A DNA stretch of 64,000 nucleotides, from contig NC_091928.1 of NCBI RefSeq assembly GCF_041260155.1, positions 47,160,137 through 47,224,136 of the forward strand. The letters are read 5' to 3'. Position 1 is the first letter of the stretch. The number at the start of each line of letters is the position of its first letter. Source of the stretch: Ptychodera flava. Taxonomy: Eukaryota > Hemichordata > Enteropneusta > Ptychoderidae. Positions 40,776 to 56,400 of this stretch are shown in pieces. The notes under the pieces were generated by a model. The model was given only the letters and a program-made list of their open reading frames with translations. It searched no databases and had not been told where the DNA came from. Made by a program: the position numbers and the translations under genes.

Positions 40776-41594
40776 ATGACTCTTTTCACAGTGGAAGCTC
40801 TCACAAGCAACAACGACTGCGATCTGAGACGTCAGGTTCACCCTATATCACCTGGGAACATGTCAACTGCGTCCAGCGATGCTAGCAGCATCGATGTGGG
40901 CTCGCCAGCGTCGGTCTCCGGCCGAAGCAGCCCCGAAGACAGTGAGAAGAAGCCGGCAGATTCCTACATAGCCCTGATTGCGAAGGCTATTCTCAGCGTC
41001 AGAGAGAAAAAGATGCTGTTGTGCGATATTTACCAATACATCATGGACCACTTCCCGTACTACCGCAATAACGACAAAAGCTGGCGGAATAGTATTCGAC
41101 ACAACCTGTCCCTCAACGAGTGCTTCATCAAGAACGGACGAAGCAACGACGGGCGAGGCAACTTCTGGTCGATTCATCCTGCGAACTTGGAAGACTTTGT
41201 GAAGGGCGACTTCAGACGTCGTAAGGCGAGGCGCCGTGTCCGCCAGTGTTACGACATGGTGAGCAGTCTTTACCGTTACCATCCTCACCCTTACGCCTAC
41301 GGCCCGTCGTCGTACGTCCCGATGACCACGTCTCCGATCCCGTACAACTACCTCAGTCACCCGACCTTCAGCCCAGTGTACGCGACGACGCAACCCGCCT
41401 ACCCTCAGCACTATACCGCCTCAGCGACGGCCATGCCCCTCACGCCATCGCCTCATGAACCAGTTCCCATGACCACGTACTGCAGTCAGCCGCTCGCCGT
41501 TCCAACAACGCCGTCACCGACCTCGACTCACGTCTCGACACCGCTTTACTCGACGTGGCAGGACGCTTTCAACAAACTGCAAGCGATGAAATGA
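40776..41594 (+). CDS. foxq2: FoxQ2-type forkhead transcription factor (272 aa)
   Basis: Nuclear winged-helix transcription factor. Seen: an EH1-like, Groucho-recruitment-type motif at the very N terminus (MTLFTVEALT, residues 1-10), a Ser/Pro-rich linker (about 30-58), a complete forkhead domain (about 60-156) opening SYIALIAKAILS, recognition helix SWRNSIRHNLSLNECF (102-117), wing segment GRGNFWSIHPANLEDF and a basic end GDFRRRKARRRVR, then a Pro/Tyr/Thr-rich tail to a TGA stop at 41592-41594. The SYIALIA opening and the GDFRRR..RRR.R end are typical of FoxQ2, a class expressed apically in many invertebrate embryos; an N-terminal EH1-like motif also fits. Start choice: the open frame extends to an ATG at 40659, but that lies on the predicted core promoter; ATG 40776 has A at -3 and begins with the EH1-like motif. 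No intron is needed. A different FoxQ2 paralogue name is possible. Confidence 0.88.
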   Translation: MTLFTVEALTSNNDCDLRRQVHPISPGNMSTASSDASSIDVGSPASVSGRSSPEDSEKKPADSYIALIAKAILSVREKKMLLCDIYQYIMDHFPYYRNNDKSWRNSIRHNLSLNECFIKNGRSNDGRGNFWSIHPANLEDFVKGDFRRRKARRRVRQCYDMVSSLYRYHPHPYAYGPSSYVPMTTSPIPYNYLSHPTFSPVYATTQPAYPQHYTASATAMPLTPSPHEPVPMTTYCSQPLAVPTTPSPTSTHVSTPLYSTWQDAFNKLQAMK

Positions 41595-41965
41595 ACAATA
41601 TCCGACCACTGAAATGGACATTACAAACTGTGCAGTATTATTTACATTGAAAAATAATTTCTCAGAAAATGTATATTTGTCTGCTTTCAGCTGCCTCGCC
41701 GTTCTACTGAGAGAGTGATTTTTATCTTTGCCTTTTCAAAGTGTCTTGCAAGTTTCGCACCAGTTTTAAACTGTTAGACTATATCAGACGGCCAGATGCC
41801 GGTATTTGTAAATTGAAATTGTCAATTGACTGAACATATTGAATTTTAATGAGAATTTTATATTGCTTTGTATAAAATGATAGTTTTTTGCTGCTTTGAC
41901 CAACAGAGATTCATATTCCTTTATAATATTTTTGTGACAAAATAAATGTCTTTTATTGCCCAGTA
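41595..41965 (+). other. foxq2: 3' UTR of the FoxQ2-type gene
   Basis: AT-rich, non-coding, from the TGA stop to just past the AATAAA at 41941. Length of about 370 nt is inferred from the poly(A) signal. Confidence 0.6.
41941..41946 (+). terminator. poly(A) signal of the FoxQ2-type gene
   Basis: AATAAA followed about 25 bases on by a GT-rich stretch (ttgttcgttg). It is the first canonical hexamer I see after the stop. Confidence 0.6.
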
Positions 41966-41979
41966 CACCTTGTTCGTTG

Positions 41980-42040
41980 ATCGCATTATATGTCGGTACC
42001 TGGATGTGCCTTTCGCATTATATGTCGGTACGTGGTTGCG
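41980..42040 (+). repeat. short direct repeat downstream of the forkhead gene
   Basis: The word cgcattatatgtcggtac followed by (c/g)tgg occurs twice, about 36 bp apart. Confidence 0.75.
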
Positions 42041-43905
42041 CTGTCTGATGTACTTGTGGTGTGTTGTTGGTGGTCCGCGTTCAGGGAGACTCGCGATTCC
42101 CTCGTTTGTCAATTGTGTTATTATCACAGTTGAAGGTTCGCAAAGGCTGTACAGCCTACCCCTATTTACTATCCTCACTTTCCATCATTGTTTTATTGCA
42201 TAATAGACCATGTCTATGTTTTGAAGTGAAACCCCTTGAATAATAATAATAGCCCTGGAGATGGTATCAGTAAGGGCGCCAAATGTACATATCCCGTCAC
42301 TACACCCGCAGAGACTAGTACCCGCAAAAATAGTTACCGTCCCGTAATACGGGTTATTTTGAGCCAAAAAGCGAAGACCGATTTTCAGAGAACTGTCATT
42401 TGATAATTACAACACGAGATTTGCCAAAACCACTTTTCAATAACCCGTCGGATGTTAAAGAGTGACTGAAAATTTGAAAGGTACAACCACAGTTCCTCTA
42501 CCGAATGTGGCGCAACCAATGCTGAGATAAAACAGTTTTTCACAACACGTCGCCATGTATTGGTTTCCTCTTATGATCAAATAGTTTGAAAGTTATCGAT
42601 GATTTTTACAGATAGCGATCAATTTATACTGAACTTGCAACTGCCTATATCAAATTTCCCCGAATACTAATAATTTTTTGACCTCCATAATGAAACGCAA
42701 GCGGCTTGCAAAAACCATTTCAAAAAAACACACACACTTCAACCATGGAGGTCTCGCTCTCCCTCCATGCCCAGACACAATTGATTTATGAACTGGCCGT
42801 CCTTTTTAAAGACAACCCGCCCGGTGGTTTCAGCAACTATCATAATGCCGGTGTTTGTAAGGTTGAAACCTAACGTCTCATAACACAACACAAGTCTGGA
42901 TATTGTAAATAATCTAAACTCAGCAGGTACGCATGGTATAGACGTATGGGAGCAGGGAGTGGCATAGTGCACTTTAAAGGGGCAGTTTTCAATCCCCGGT
43001 TCTCACATTAGTGATTGTTGACATTGACTGTTTATGTGATTGTAGTCCTTTGTTGTCCTTTGAAAGTTGTGCACAGTTAGTCAATAGACCATTTCCGAAC
43101 CGCGCGAGACATTCCGAGATATCGCGAGAATATGTGGTTCGCAGTGGACGTGTTCTCGCAACACAGGACAAACTGCGTAAAACAGGACAAGTCGCTAATT
43201 ACGTTAAACACTGCATAAAATATATGAAGTTGCAATCTTTGCTCAGTTCTGCACTTTTTCTAGTTCCATACAAAGTTTGACTTGTATTACTAAGCTGGAA
43301 ACCTGTTTCTACGGGCATGTATTAAAGTCTCGCGAGATCTCGCAATCAGCGGAACATCGTCTATTTGCTCAGAGATAAAGCTGATAAAAAACCTGTTCCC
43401 TTTAAAGGCCTGTGTTGGCACCAGATTGTCTCATCAGAAAATTTACCCACCAGATTACAATTTCAATGGAAAACGAAAGGCTATCACACCTCCATAATCC
43501 TCTTACAGACTAGAACAAAGGCGATTCCAGAAATCGCGAACAGTGCCTTTAAGGCAAAAGATCACCTTTTGTTGTTTACTCATAGTTTGTAGAACAAATC
43601 TTTCCTTGTAACATATTATATCAAATAGTTTCTTGTACACATTGTAATTTATATATCTGCGCTTGTCAAATACTGTTCCAGCTCCTGTACCGCAATGTAC
43701 TGTGAGTTACACTTAGGGTTCATAGCCACAGAGCAAGAACTCGGAAACTGTCTCACAAAAATCACAAGTTGTTCGTATACTTACACAGATCAATTGAACT
43801 GAACTTATTTCTTATCCTGAAAATACTTACAGAATGTATTATGTACTTACATGCATTATGTTTAAATCCCGTCAGCCACCATCGCCGCCGCGGTCGGAGT
43901 TGCCT
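42041..43905. other. intergenic, nothing recognised
   Basis: No convincing exon or RNA gene. A CCCGTAATACGGG palindrome lies near 42342, and TCTCGCGAGA-like words lie near 43110-43130 and 43330. Confidence 0.5.
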
Positions 43906-44251
43906 TTAAGGTAGTATGCGTCTCCAAAGTGAAAGACTTAAACTTTTGCTGAAACTTTCCTCAGTGACACTTTTGACCATTCTCTCACCAAGAATGAAAG
44001 TCAGGGGTCACCGCTCAAATTTTGGTAATAGAGAAAACAATTACCCTAAAATTTACCGATATTTGAAATTCAAAATGGCCGCCATGATATTTGAAATTCA
44101 AAATGGCCGCATTCCTGTGCAAACTCTATGGGAACAGTAAAATATTCGATTTTCTCTAAGAGTTTTAAAATAAGCCCCAACAAGTTGTAGATCAGAAACG
44201 ATTTGTAAAAGTTTGAGAGTCGAAATATCCGTCTCAGAGGAGTACCATTAA
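43906..44251 (-). repeat. family A element with an internal duplication
   Basis: Reverse copy bounded by TTAA (43906-43909 and 44248-44251). It starts TTAAGGTAGTATGCGTCTCC. The core ATATTTGAAATTCAAAATGG is present twice (about 44059 and 44087, 28 bp apart), a duplication not seen in the other copies. Confidence 0.82.
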
Positions 44252-50282
<6,031 letters not shown>

Positions 50283-50287
50283 AAAAA
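50283..50287 (-). terminator. RNA polymerase III terminator of tRNA-Val
   Basis: A run of five T on the minus strand, four bases after the tRNA discriminator base. Such a run is the usual Pol III stop signal and supports an intact tRNA gene. Confidence 0.75.
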
Positions 50288-50291
50288 TAAT

Positions 50292-50364
50292 TGATTCCGC
50301 CCGGGCTCGAACCGGGGACCTTTCGCGTGTTAGGCGAACGTGATAACCGCTACACTACGGAATC
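50292..50364 (-). tRNA. trnV-AAC: tRNA-Val (anticodon AAC)
   Basis: Read on the minus strand the 73 nt fold as a full cloverleaf: acceptor stem GATTCCG/CGGAATC (7 of 7 pairs), D arm GTGT..TCAC with GG in the loop, anticodon arm TTCGC-CTAACAC-GCGAA with AAC, a 5-nt variable loop AGGTC and T arm CCCGG-TTCGAGC-CCGGG. The internal promoters are evident: an A box around TAGTGTAGCGG and a B box GGTTCGAGCCC. Discriminator base A; CCA is not encoded, as is usual in eukaryotes. The strong pairing and the following T run argue for a functional gene rather than a tRNA-derived SINE. Confidence 0.95.
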
Positions 50365-50678
50365 GGCTTGTGATAAATGGTGGGAAATTATACGATGTAT
50401 AAATTATGCAGCGTCACCTGAGCTGTGAATATTGCTATCAGCTGTGATAAAACCTGTCATAGTATTGCTGAACTCGAGATTAACTGGCTGACATGACCTA
50501 TCTTAAAATTGTAACGTATTATCACAAATATTTACAAACAGTTTTTGTTGCATAATTCGCCCATTCTGTCGCTATTTATAGTGGACAAAAAGCCGCTCAT
50601 ATCATATCAATACTAGTAGTATGTTTACATAAAGCATTGTAAAATCAAACAACTTTGCTTCACATTCCGTCACTACTT

Positions 50679-50897
50679 CGAAGGTGGAACGCGCCTCGGG
50701 GACAAAAATTCGGGCATTCACATTAATCAATTTTATTCTCTTCTGATCTACCACTTGTGGGGGTTCACTTTAAAGCTCAATTGGCTAAAGAAAAATTTTA
50801 CAGTCTTATAGTTTCAAAAATCGAAAATTGTTATTTTCCCCATACAGTTAACACAGGAATGGCGGCCATTTTAAATTTCAAATATCGCGAAACTTGC
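50679..50897 (+). repeat. family A element, truncated on the right
   Basis: Forward copy with gaaggtggaacgcgcctcgg, TTCTGATCTACCACTTGTGG and GGAATGGCGGCCATTTTAAA. Similarity stops near 50897, so the right third is missing. Confidence 0.75.
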
Positions 50898-51565
50898 ATT
50901 TGGCGGTAACCCATGATAGGATGGATGCACTGATTAACATCACAGCTAGCAGACCAGATTGTAACACACCTCATCCGCAGTCTGTATTCTAATTCGCCAA
51001 TGATAGTCACGTGGCCTCGGGAAACAGTCTGTTTTTGGGGGTGACTCACAGTCCCTCGGGGTACAGACGTATGCTGTTGCCCTCATAGCCAGTCAATACG
51101 TGTAGACTGTCACCACTCTGAGAACCCAGTGCGCACGGTTGCAATATCACGTACAGGATAATGCCTTCAAAAGCAGTGATATTGTTTATGTTTCAATTCT
51201 ACATCGTCAACGCCAAAATTACAATGACGTTTTGTAACAGCAACTGACACGTCCGCAGGATGATGGGGGAGGGGGGAAGAAGGAAGGTAAACAGTAAATA
51301 AATAAATAAACAAACAAACAATGATAAATGAATGAAAATAAACAATAGATAACACTGTAATATGAGTAAAATATAGTATACACTGACGAAAGAATTGTTT
51401 AGGTTGTCCGCAGAAAACCAGGTGATCCAAAAATATTGGAACTGCAGGCTGTTTTGTTTGTTTGTTTATTTGTGTTTGCTTTTCCCTGTAAACATATTAA
51501 ACTATTGGCAAAGTCCCGTCCATCCTGATATGTGAAATCTTATTTGCAGGGTCATCGGCCCAAGT

Positions 51566-51659
51566 TTAACCTTTTCACCACCATGGTTTGGCCCAAACCC
51601 ATTGTTATCAATGGTGAGTGTGGACCTGTTTACAGGGAATTGGGGGTGAACAGGTTTAA
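51566..51659 (+). repeat. family F short TTAA element, copy 1
   Basis: A 94-bp element bounded by TTAA. Left end TTAACCTTTTCACCACCATG; the reverse complement of the right end is TTAAACCTGTTCACC. The interior has GGCCCAAACCCATTGTTATC. A near-identical inverted copy is at 62195-62287. Confidence 0.82.
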
Positions 51660-51980
51660 GGGGAACATCTTGTACCTATTAGTAGACAATGTAAAACTGG
51701 CAAGTGAAGAAGAAGAAAGGCAGAAAAAACCAACAAAAGTAGAACGCATCTTGGTGAATTAAACTCCACGCAAGCTTTGTTTCTGAGCCTGAATTCTCTG
51801 TATGCAAAATTACAAAGACTGAATCATCTGAGTCAGATGAACTCAAATACTTTATGAAATTACAAAAACAACATTGCTTTAATTTTGAAATGTTTTATTG
51901 AAACCGCAATAAAGCCTTACAATAAATTGTAGTCTTAAAAAATCCTGCAAACAATCAATTTTCACTAAGAGATGAGCATC

Positions 51981-52033
<53 letters not shown>

Positions 52034-52047
52034 TTATTATTATTTAT
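51981..52047. repeat. (TTA)n microsatellite
   Basis: About 18 TTA units with two short interruptions at the right end. Confidence 0.95.
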
Positions 52048-53199
52048 TTACTTTTTCAATCGATGATAAACCATGTTAACAACAAACATTAAATCTCATA
52101 TAATGTAAACAATGTAAACTGGTTTCTACGGTAAATATTTGAAAATATTCAGCGGCATAATATTAATTAAAACTTTAAAACTTTATTTTGTCTGGTATAA
52201 TAACATAATATACAGGTCTGAGTCCCCTGGTCCCGCCGAGAACAGACTCATGTCAAAAGAGAGCAACGCCTGGCACTGCACATGCGCACATCGTCAAAAT
52301 ATGGGCAGTTTACTGGCCGTGTCAAAATATCCATCGCAAATTTTACAGATCCGTGCGTAGCTGTATGTTTCAGCAATGTCAAATAAGCTACCGAACTCTA
52401 ACTCGACAGAATGAAAATTCACCAATTTCGAAACATTGAAGAGAAAGAAAAGGGCACACATTTCACATAACACGTGTACTTCAAGAACACAAAGTCTACG
52501 CGCGACCATTTTGGTTGCGAACCCTCCATAACTCACTTATGTTTGGCGACCACGTGTCGGCGTGTCACCATACCTAATAGAACAACAGATATGATCTTAT
52601 CTTCTTGTCATCATCATCAATTACAATATAAATGTATAACAGTTCAAAGGTCATTCATATCGTCAAAGAAACCACTGAATATCAACTATTGTTATAAATT
52701 GGCGACATACCTTTCGTGAAAAAGGCGCTAAAATAGCAAGTATATATGTTACAACACAAGTAAGTCATTGCTCAACAATTCAAATTTCTTACTATTTGGT
52801 TATCTGTGTTCCTGCTGACGTCATAAACCTCGCTCACGTGTTATGATATGTAAATTCTTTAATAATGTGACGTCATCATGTCGTGCGATGTGAGTAAGAG
52901 GGGAATAGCGGTGCGCAGGTTCCACTGGGTAGACTTTGGAAAAACAAAATCGATGACTGAGCAGGTTTAGACTTCGTAGCAAACGACCGAAGAGAATCTG
53001 AACTGATCAGCTAGAGAGTGAACATGGTTCAAACTGCGCAGCCATTGGTTAAACAGAATTCGGACTGAGTAGCCAATAAGTGTTGAGAAGACTTGGAACT
53101 TGGCAGCCACTTGCCAAACATGTTTCAGTAAGTTCATGTAATTTACTTCTCGTTTACTAATAAAAAGGTCAAAAGAATATCAGCTGTGACATGGTCATT

Positions 53200-53406
53200 T
53201 TAAATTCGCCCCAGGGCAATGGCTGCCCACAGCAGTACTCCCAGAAAAAGGACTAATGGAAGCGTGGCTGAAAATGACATACTTTCAGACTCCGTGCCAG
53301 CAGATAAGTCGGGCGTGGTTAAGACTAACGTGTCGTCGACGTCACACGCACGAGGTGGTGTAGGCAATCTGTCGGTGACCTCAATCGAACGATGGAATAC
53401 ATATTT
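53200..53406 (-). CDS. moxd1: MOXD1-like gene, last exon (hydrophobic C terminus)
   Basis: Acceptor tttttacag before AAATATGTA, phase 0; 68 codons then stop at 53200-53202. One Cys (RACDVDD), then a Thr/Ser-rich spacer and a terminal hydrophobic segment (LPLVLFLGVLLWAAIAL) ending GRI. The tail could be a membrane anchor or a GPI-attachment signal. Confidence 0.85.
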   Translation of the reverse strand, partial: KYVFHRSIEVTDRLPTPPRACDVDDTLVLTTPDLSAGTESESMSFSATLPLVLFLGVLLWAAIALGRI

Positions 53407-56400
53407 CTGTAAAAAATGCAATTAAAACTAATCAGAATTAAGACAAGCATTTCTTGAAAACCGACAGAATGGATTTCAGAAAACTTGAACTTCAGTTTTC
53501 GATATCCATACTTACATGTAAATAATTGTCTATTGGTGTTTGGAAAGATTGGTCAGAAAAAGGACATTCAAATATGTTTTCTTTATTTTTAAATTGGATT
53601 GGTATTTCTGAACTTCAACGTTCGCATTTTGCAGTCATGTGAATACTTATCTTAAAATCAATTTTGAAAGTTTTGATCACGTCAAGATCCGAGTCTATTG
53701 ACCATATCTGGCTTGTCTATCAGAAAATAACATAAAACTCAAGGCGATTTTCCCATTTTTCCACATTTTTAGTTTTCTTGAATAAAAAATGACAAGTTGG
53801 CGGCATAAATCGTACGACCCTATTTTATTACCACAATACCATCATAATCCTTACAACTTTAACACTAGCCTTTTGTTCTGTGTATAAACTACATGTTTTC
53901 TCATTCTCCAAAGGGTATGACGAAAAATAAAACAAATAGTCGACACAGTAGGATCTACAGATGGCGCTGTTCATAATCATTGTTGTTGACAACTAGTTTC
54001 TGTGAGGAAAACGTTTGAACAATAACAATAACAATGGAAATTTTGGCAGGCCGAATACTTGTTACGTCCCCATGTCTGGGTAACTACTTTCACCATCATA
54101 GTTTGCCCCAATTTTGCCCCGTTTTCTGGGGCAAAGTTGGACTTCAACACGGAGAAGTGGGGATGAAAGACTTAGTGATGTTTCACAATCACATGGCAGG
54201 CATAGGTTTTATCATACAGGACAAAAATATCAAATAATTATCACAGGTAATTTTAACCGTGACATTTTACCGTCACATACCTCAAGAATATCTGGCGCTA
54301 GTCCGCCGAAGGCGGCGCTCCCTTGATATCCCTCCGCATTCACTCGTTGTAGTTCGGCGATTGTCTGTTCGTCCCAGTCGAACGAGTCCAGCACTTGGAC
54401 AACCGTTTGTCCAGCATACTCAGCAGGCGATAACACGATTGGCGGATCCCCATAACTGAAAAGCACATTGAACCAATGGCGTAAGAACACTATAGTTTAC
54501 GTCGGAATTATTTAAACGGGGACAGCCAGCAAAGCTGTCTGTGAAAAAGGCTAGCGGTTTCTCGTCAAGCGGGTAGGCAACATATCGTCTATTCAGTGAA
54601 AGTGGTGGTTGCAGTGCAATTTGTGTATATTGGTATGCAAATCACATTCTTTTGCTCACCAGCGGCAAGCTTTGAAACAAACCCAACAGACAGGCAGTGG
54701 AGATGATTAAGACAAAAAAAATATAAATTGTGCTGTTCCAATAATATGGTTTTAAAAGAGGGTAGGTAGGTCAGCTGGGATTTTTTTTCCCAAAATATTT
54801 TTATTTTCAAATATGCACTTTTCAGGGGTTCAGGGCGATCAAACACTGGCCACAACATTTCCAGAAAAACGTATAATCATACATATAAAAGGAATAAAAA
54901 CATAAAAGCAAAAATCAAATGCCAGGTAACGAACACATGATTGTACGAGGTTTTTCTTTCTCTCTTTCACTTCCGTGTTTACTTAGCTCTAAAAAGTTTA
55001 CGGTCGGCAAGCAAAAAATAGGGTAGGTCGGGTGATCGGAACAGCACAATTTTTTTCTTTGGCCTTAGGTTGTTGCAAGCAAGGCTGTAGAATTAACTTC
55101 TCTTGTAGGGAGAGGTAAGCAGGGAATAATTTTAATTCAGGTGTAAAATGGAAAGTTTTCTGTCGGTTTGGAATGGGAAATTTTCAAAATTATTGTGAGA
55201 TGGCGGCTTTTAAAGCAGTATAGTAACATTTAAAAGGCGTCTGGTTTCATTTTTCAAAACAGATTAGCTGATTGGAGCTAGATTAGCTGACTGGACCTGT
55301 ACAAGTACCAATGAACAAAAAGCGATGTACACAGACTACAAACGAGCCAATTCACACAACAAGTAGAGCATGAAATACACTTTTAAGTCAATGCTATGAG
55401 GAGTTAGGAGCCATCGGTCATGAAATTAGTATGCAAGCGAAAGTTGAACAAAATTGTGTCGTTGGAGGGGGGGGGGACTTCAGACCTTGGTTTATTTACA
55501 GTGTCTCAACCAGCACGGGGGATAACCATGGAGCTCATAACAGACTTCTACAAAATAACATGCATTCATTGTCGGAATAAGATGTACCGTTCTTGGAGGG
55601 TGGGAATCAGAACAGAAGGGAGCACATTCACTGTACTCCTCTTTTTATAATTGACATATGCTAGTGACCGTGGAGGGCGCTGTCGCTGTCAGAACGAGAC
55701 CACAGAGAACCTGCAGTTTTTCAGCCTTTCAAACCTAAAACTATCGCGGAAACAGAATATATCACCCATCCCTCAAGGCAATAATTCCACATGACATTTT
55801 TAATGGCCACAGAGAAAAGTTAAGATGTAATGAACAGGCCGCGGGACTTACGGGGTGATTTCGTCAATACCAACCACGGCCGCTGTTTCACTCCACTCCG
55901 TCCAAGTAAGACACCAGTCCATCAGGATTCTTGGATAAATGTAGAGAAAGGCAAAACACATCTCGTTTGTCGTACTTGTACCGCCCTGATCCGACAGACG
56001 GGAGGGGAAATTATGGCATTTTTAATCGTAAACAGTTCAGCACATAAGAATGATGGCGGTTTAGGGAAAGCTACGCATAATTATGAAAATTGAATTGTTC
56101 ACGGGGATGGAAATTTGCTTCGAAAGTCATGCCGAAACGCCTATTGTGTCTAGAAGCTTGTCAACGAAAATATCGTTGTCTGTGGGTTAACACGTATGCC
56201 TTTCAACACTTCAGAGAGAAGAAAAATTATGTATTCCACGGAACAATAATACTTAAAATACTATTAAACGTTTACAGCTGTTGTTACTTTAGGCGAAAGA
56301 ACTGTCACCTGAGAATTAAACTATGGCGAATTCTGCGATGGAGACTCCTAGGAAGCTCAAAATCCTCAAACAGTAAGAAAATAGGCCTTAAGAATTTCTT

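Larger units (their letters stand above)
50898..53199. other. intergenic, and probable 3' UTR of the MOXD1-like gene at its right end
   Basis: No protein gene recognised. Holds a family F element and a (TTA)n tract. On the minus strand an ATTAAA at 52858-52863 is a possible poly(A) signal for the gene ending at 53200 (3' UTR of about 340 nt), but this is weak. ATAAATA/ACAAACA low complexity at 51295-51320. Confidence 0.45.

Noticed and set aside
40863-41411. 182-codon minus-strand frame
   Set aside because: Antisense shadow of the GC-rich forkhead coding sequence.
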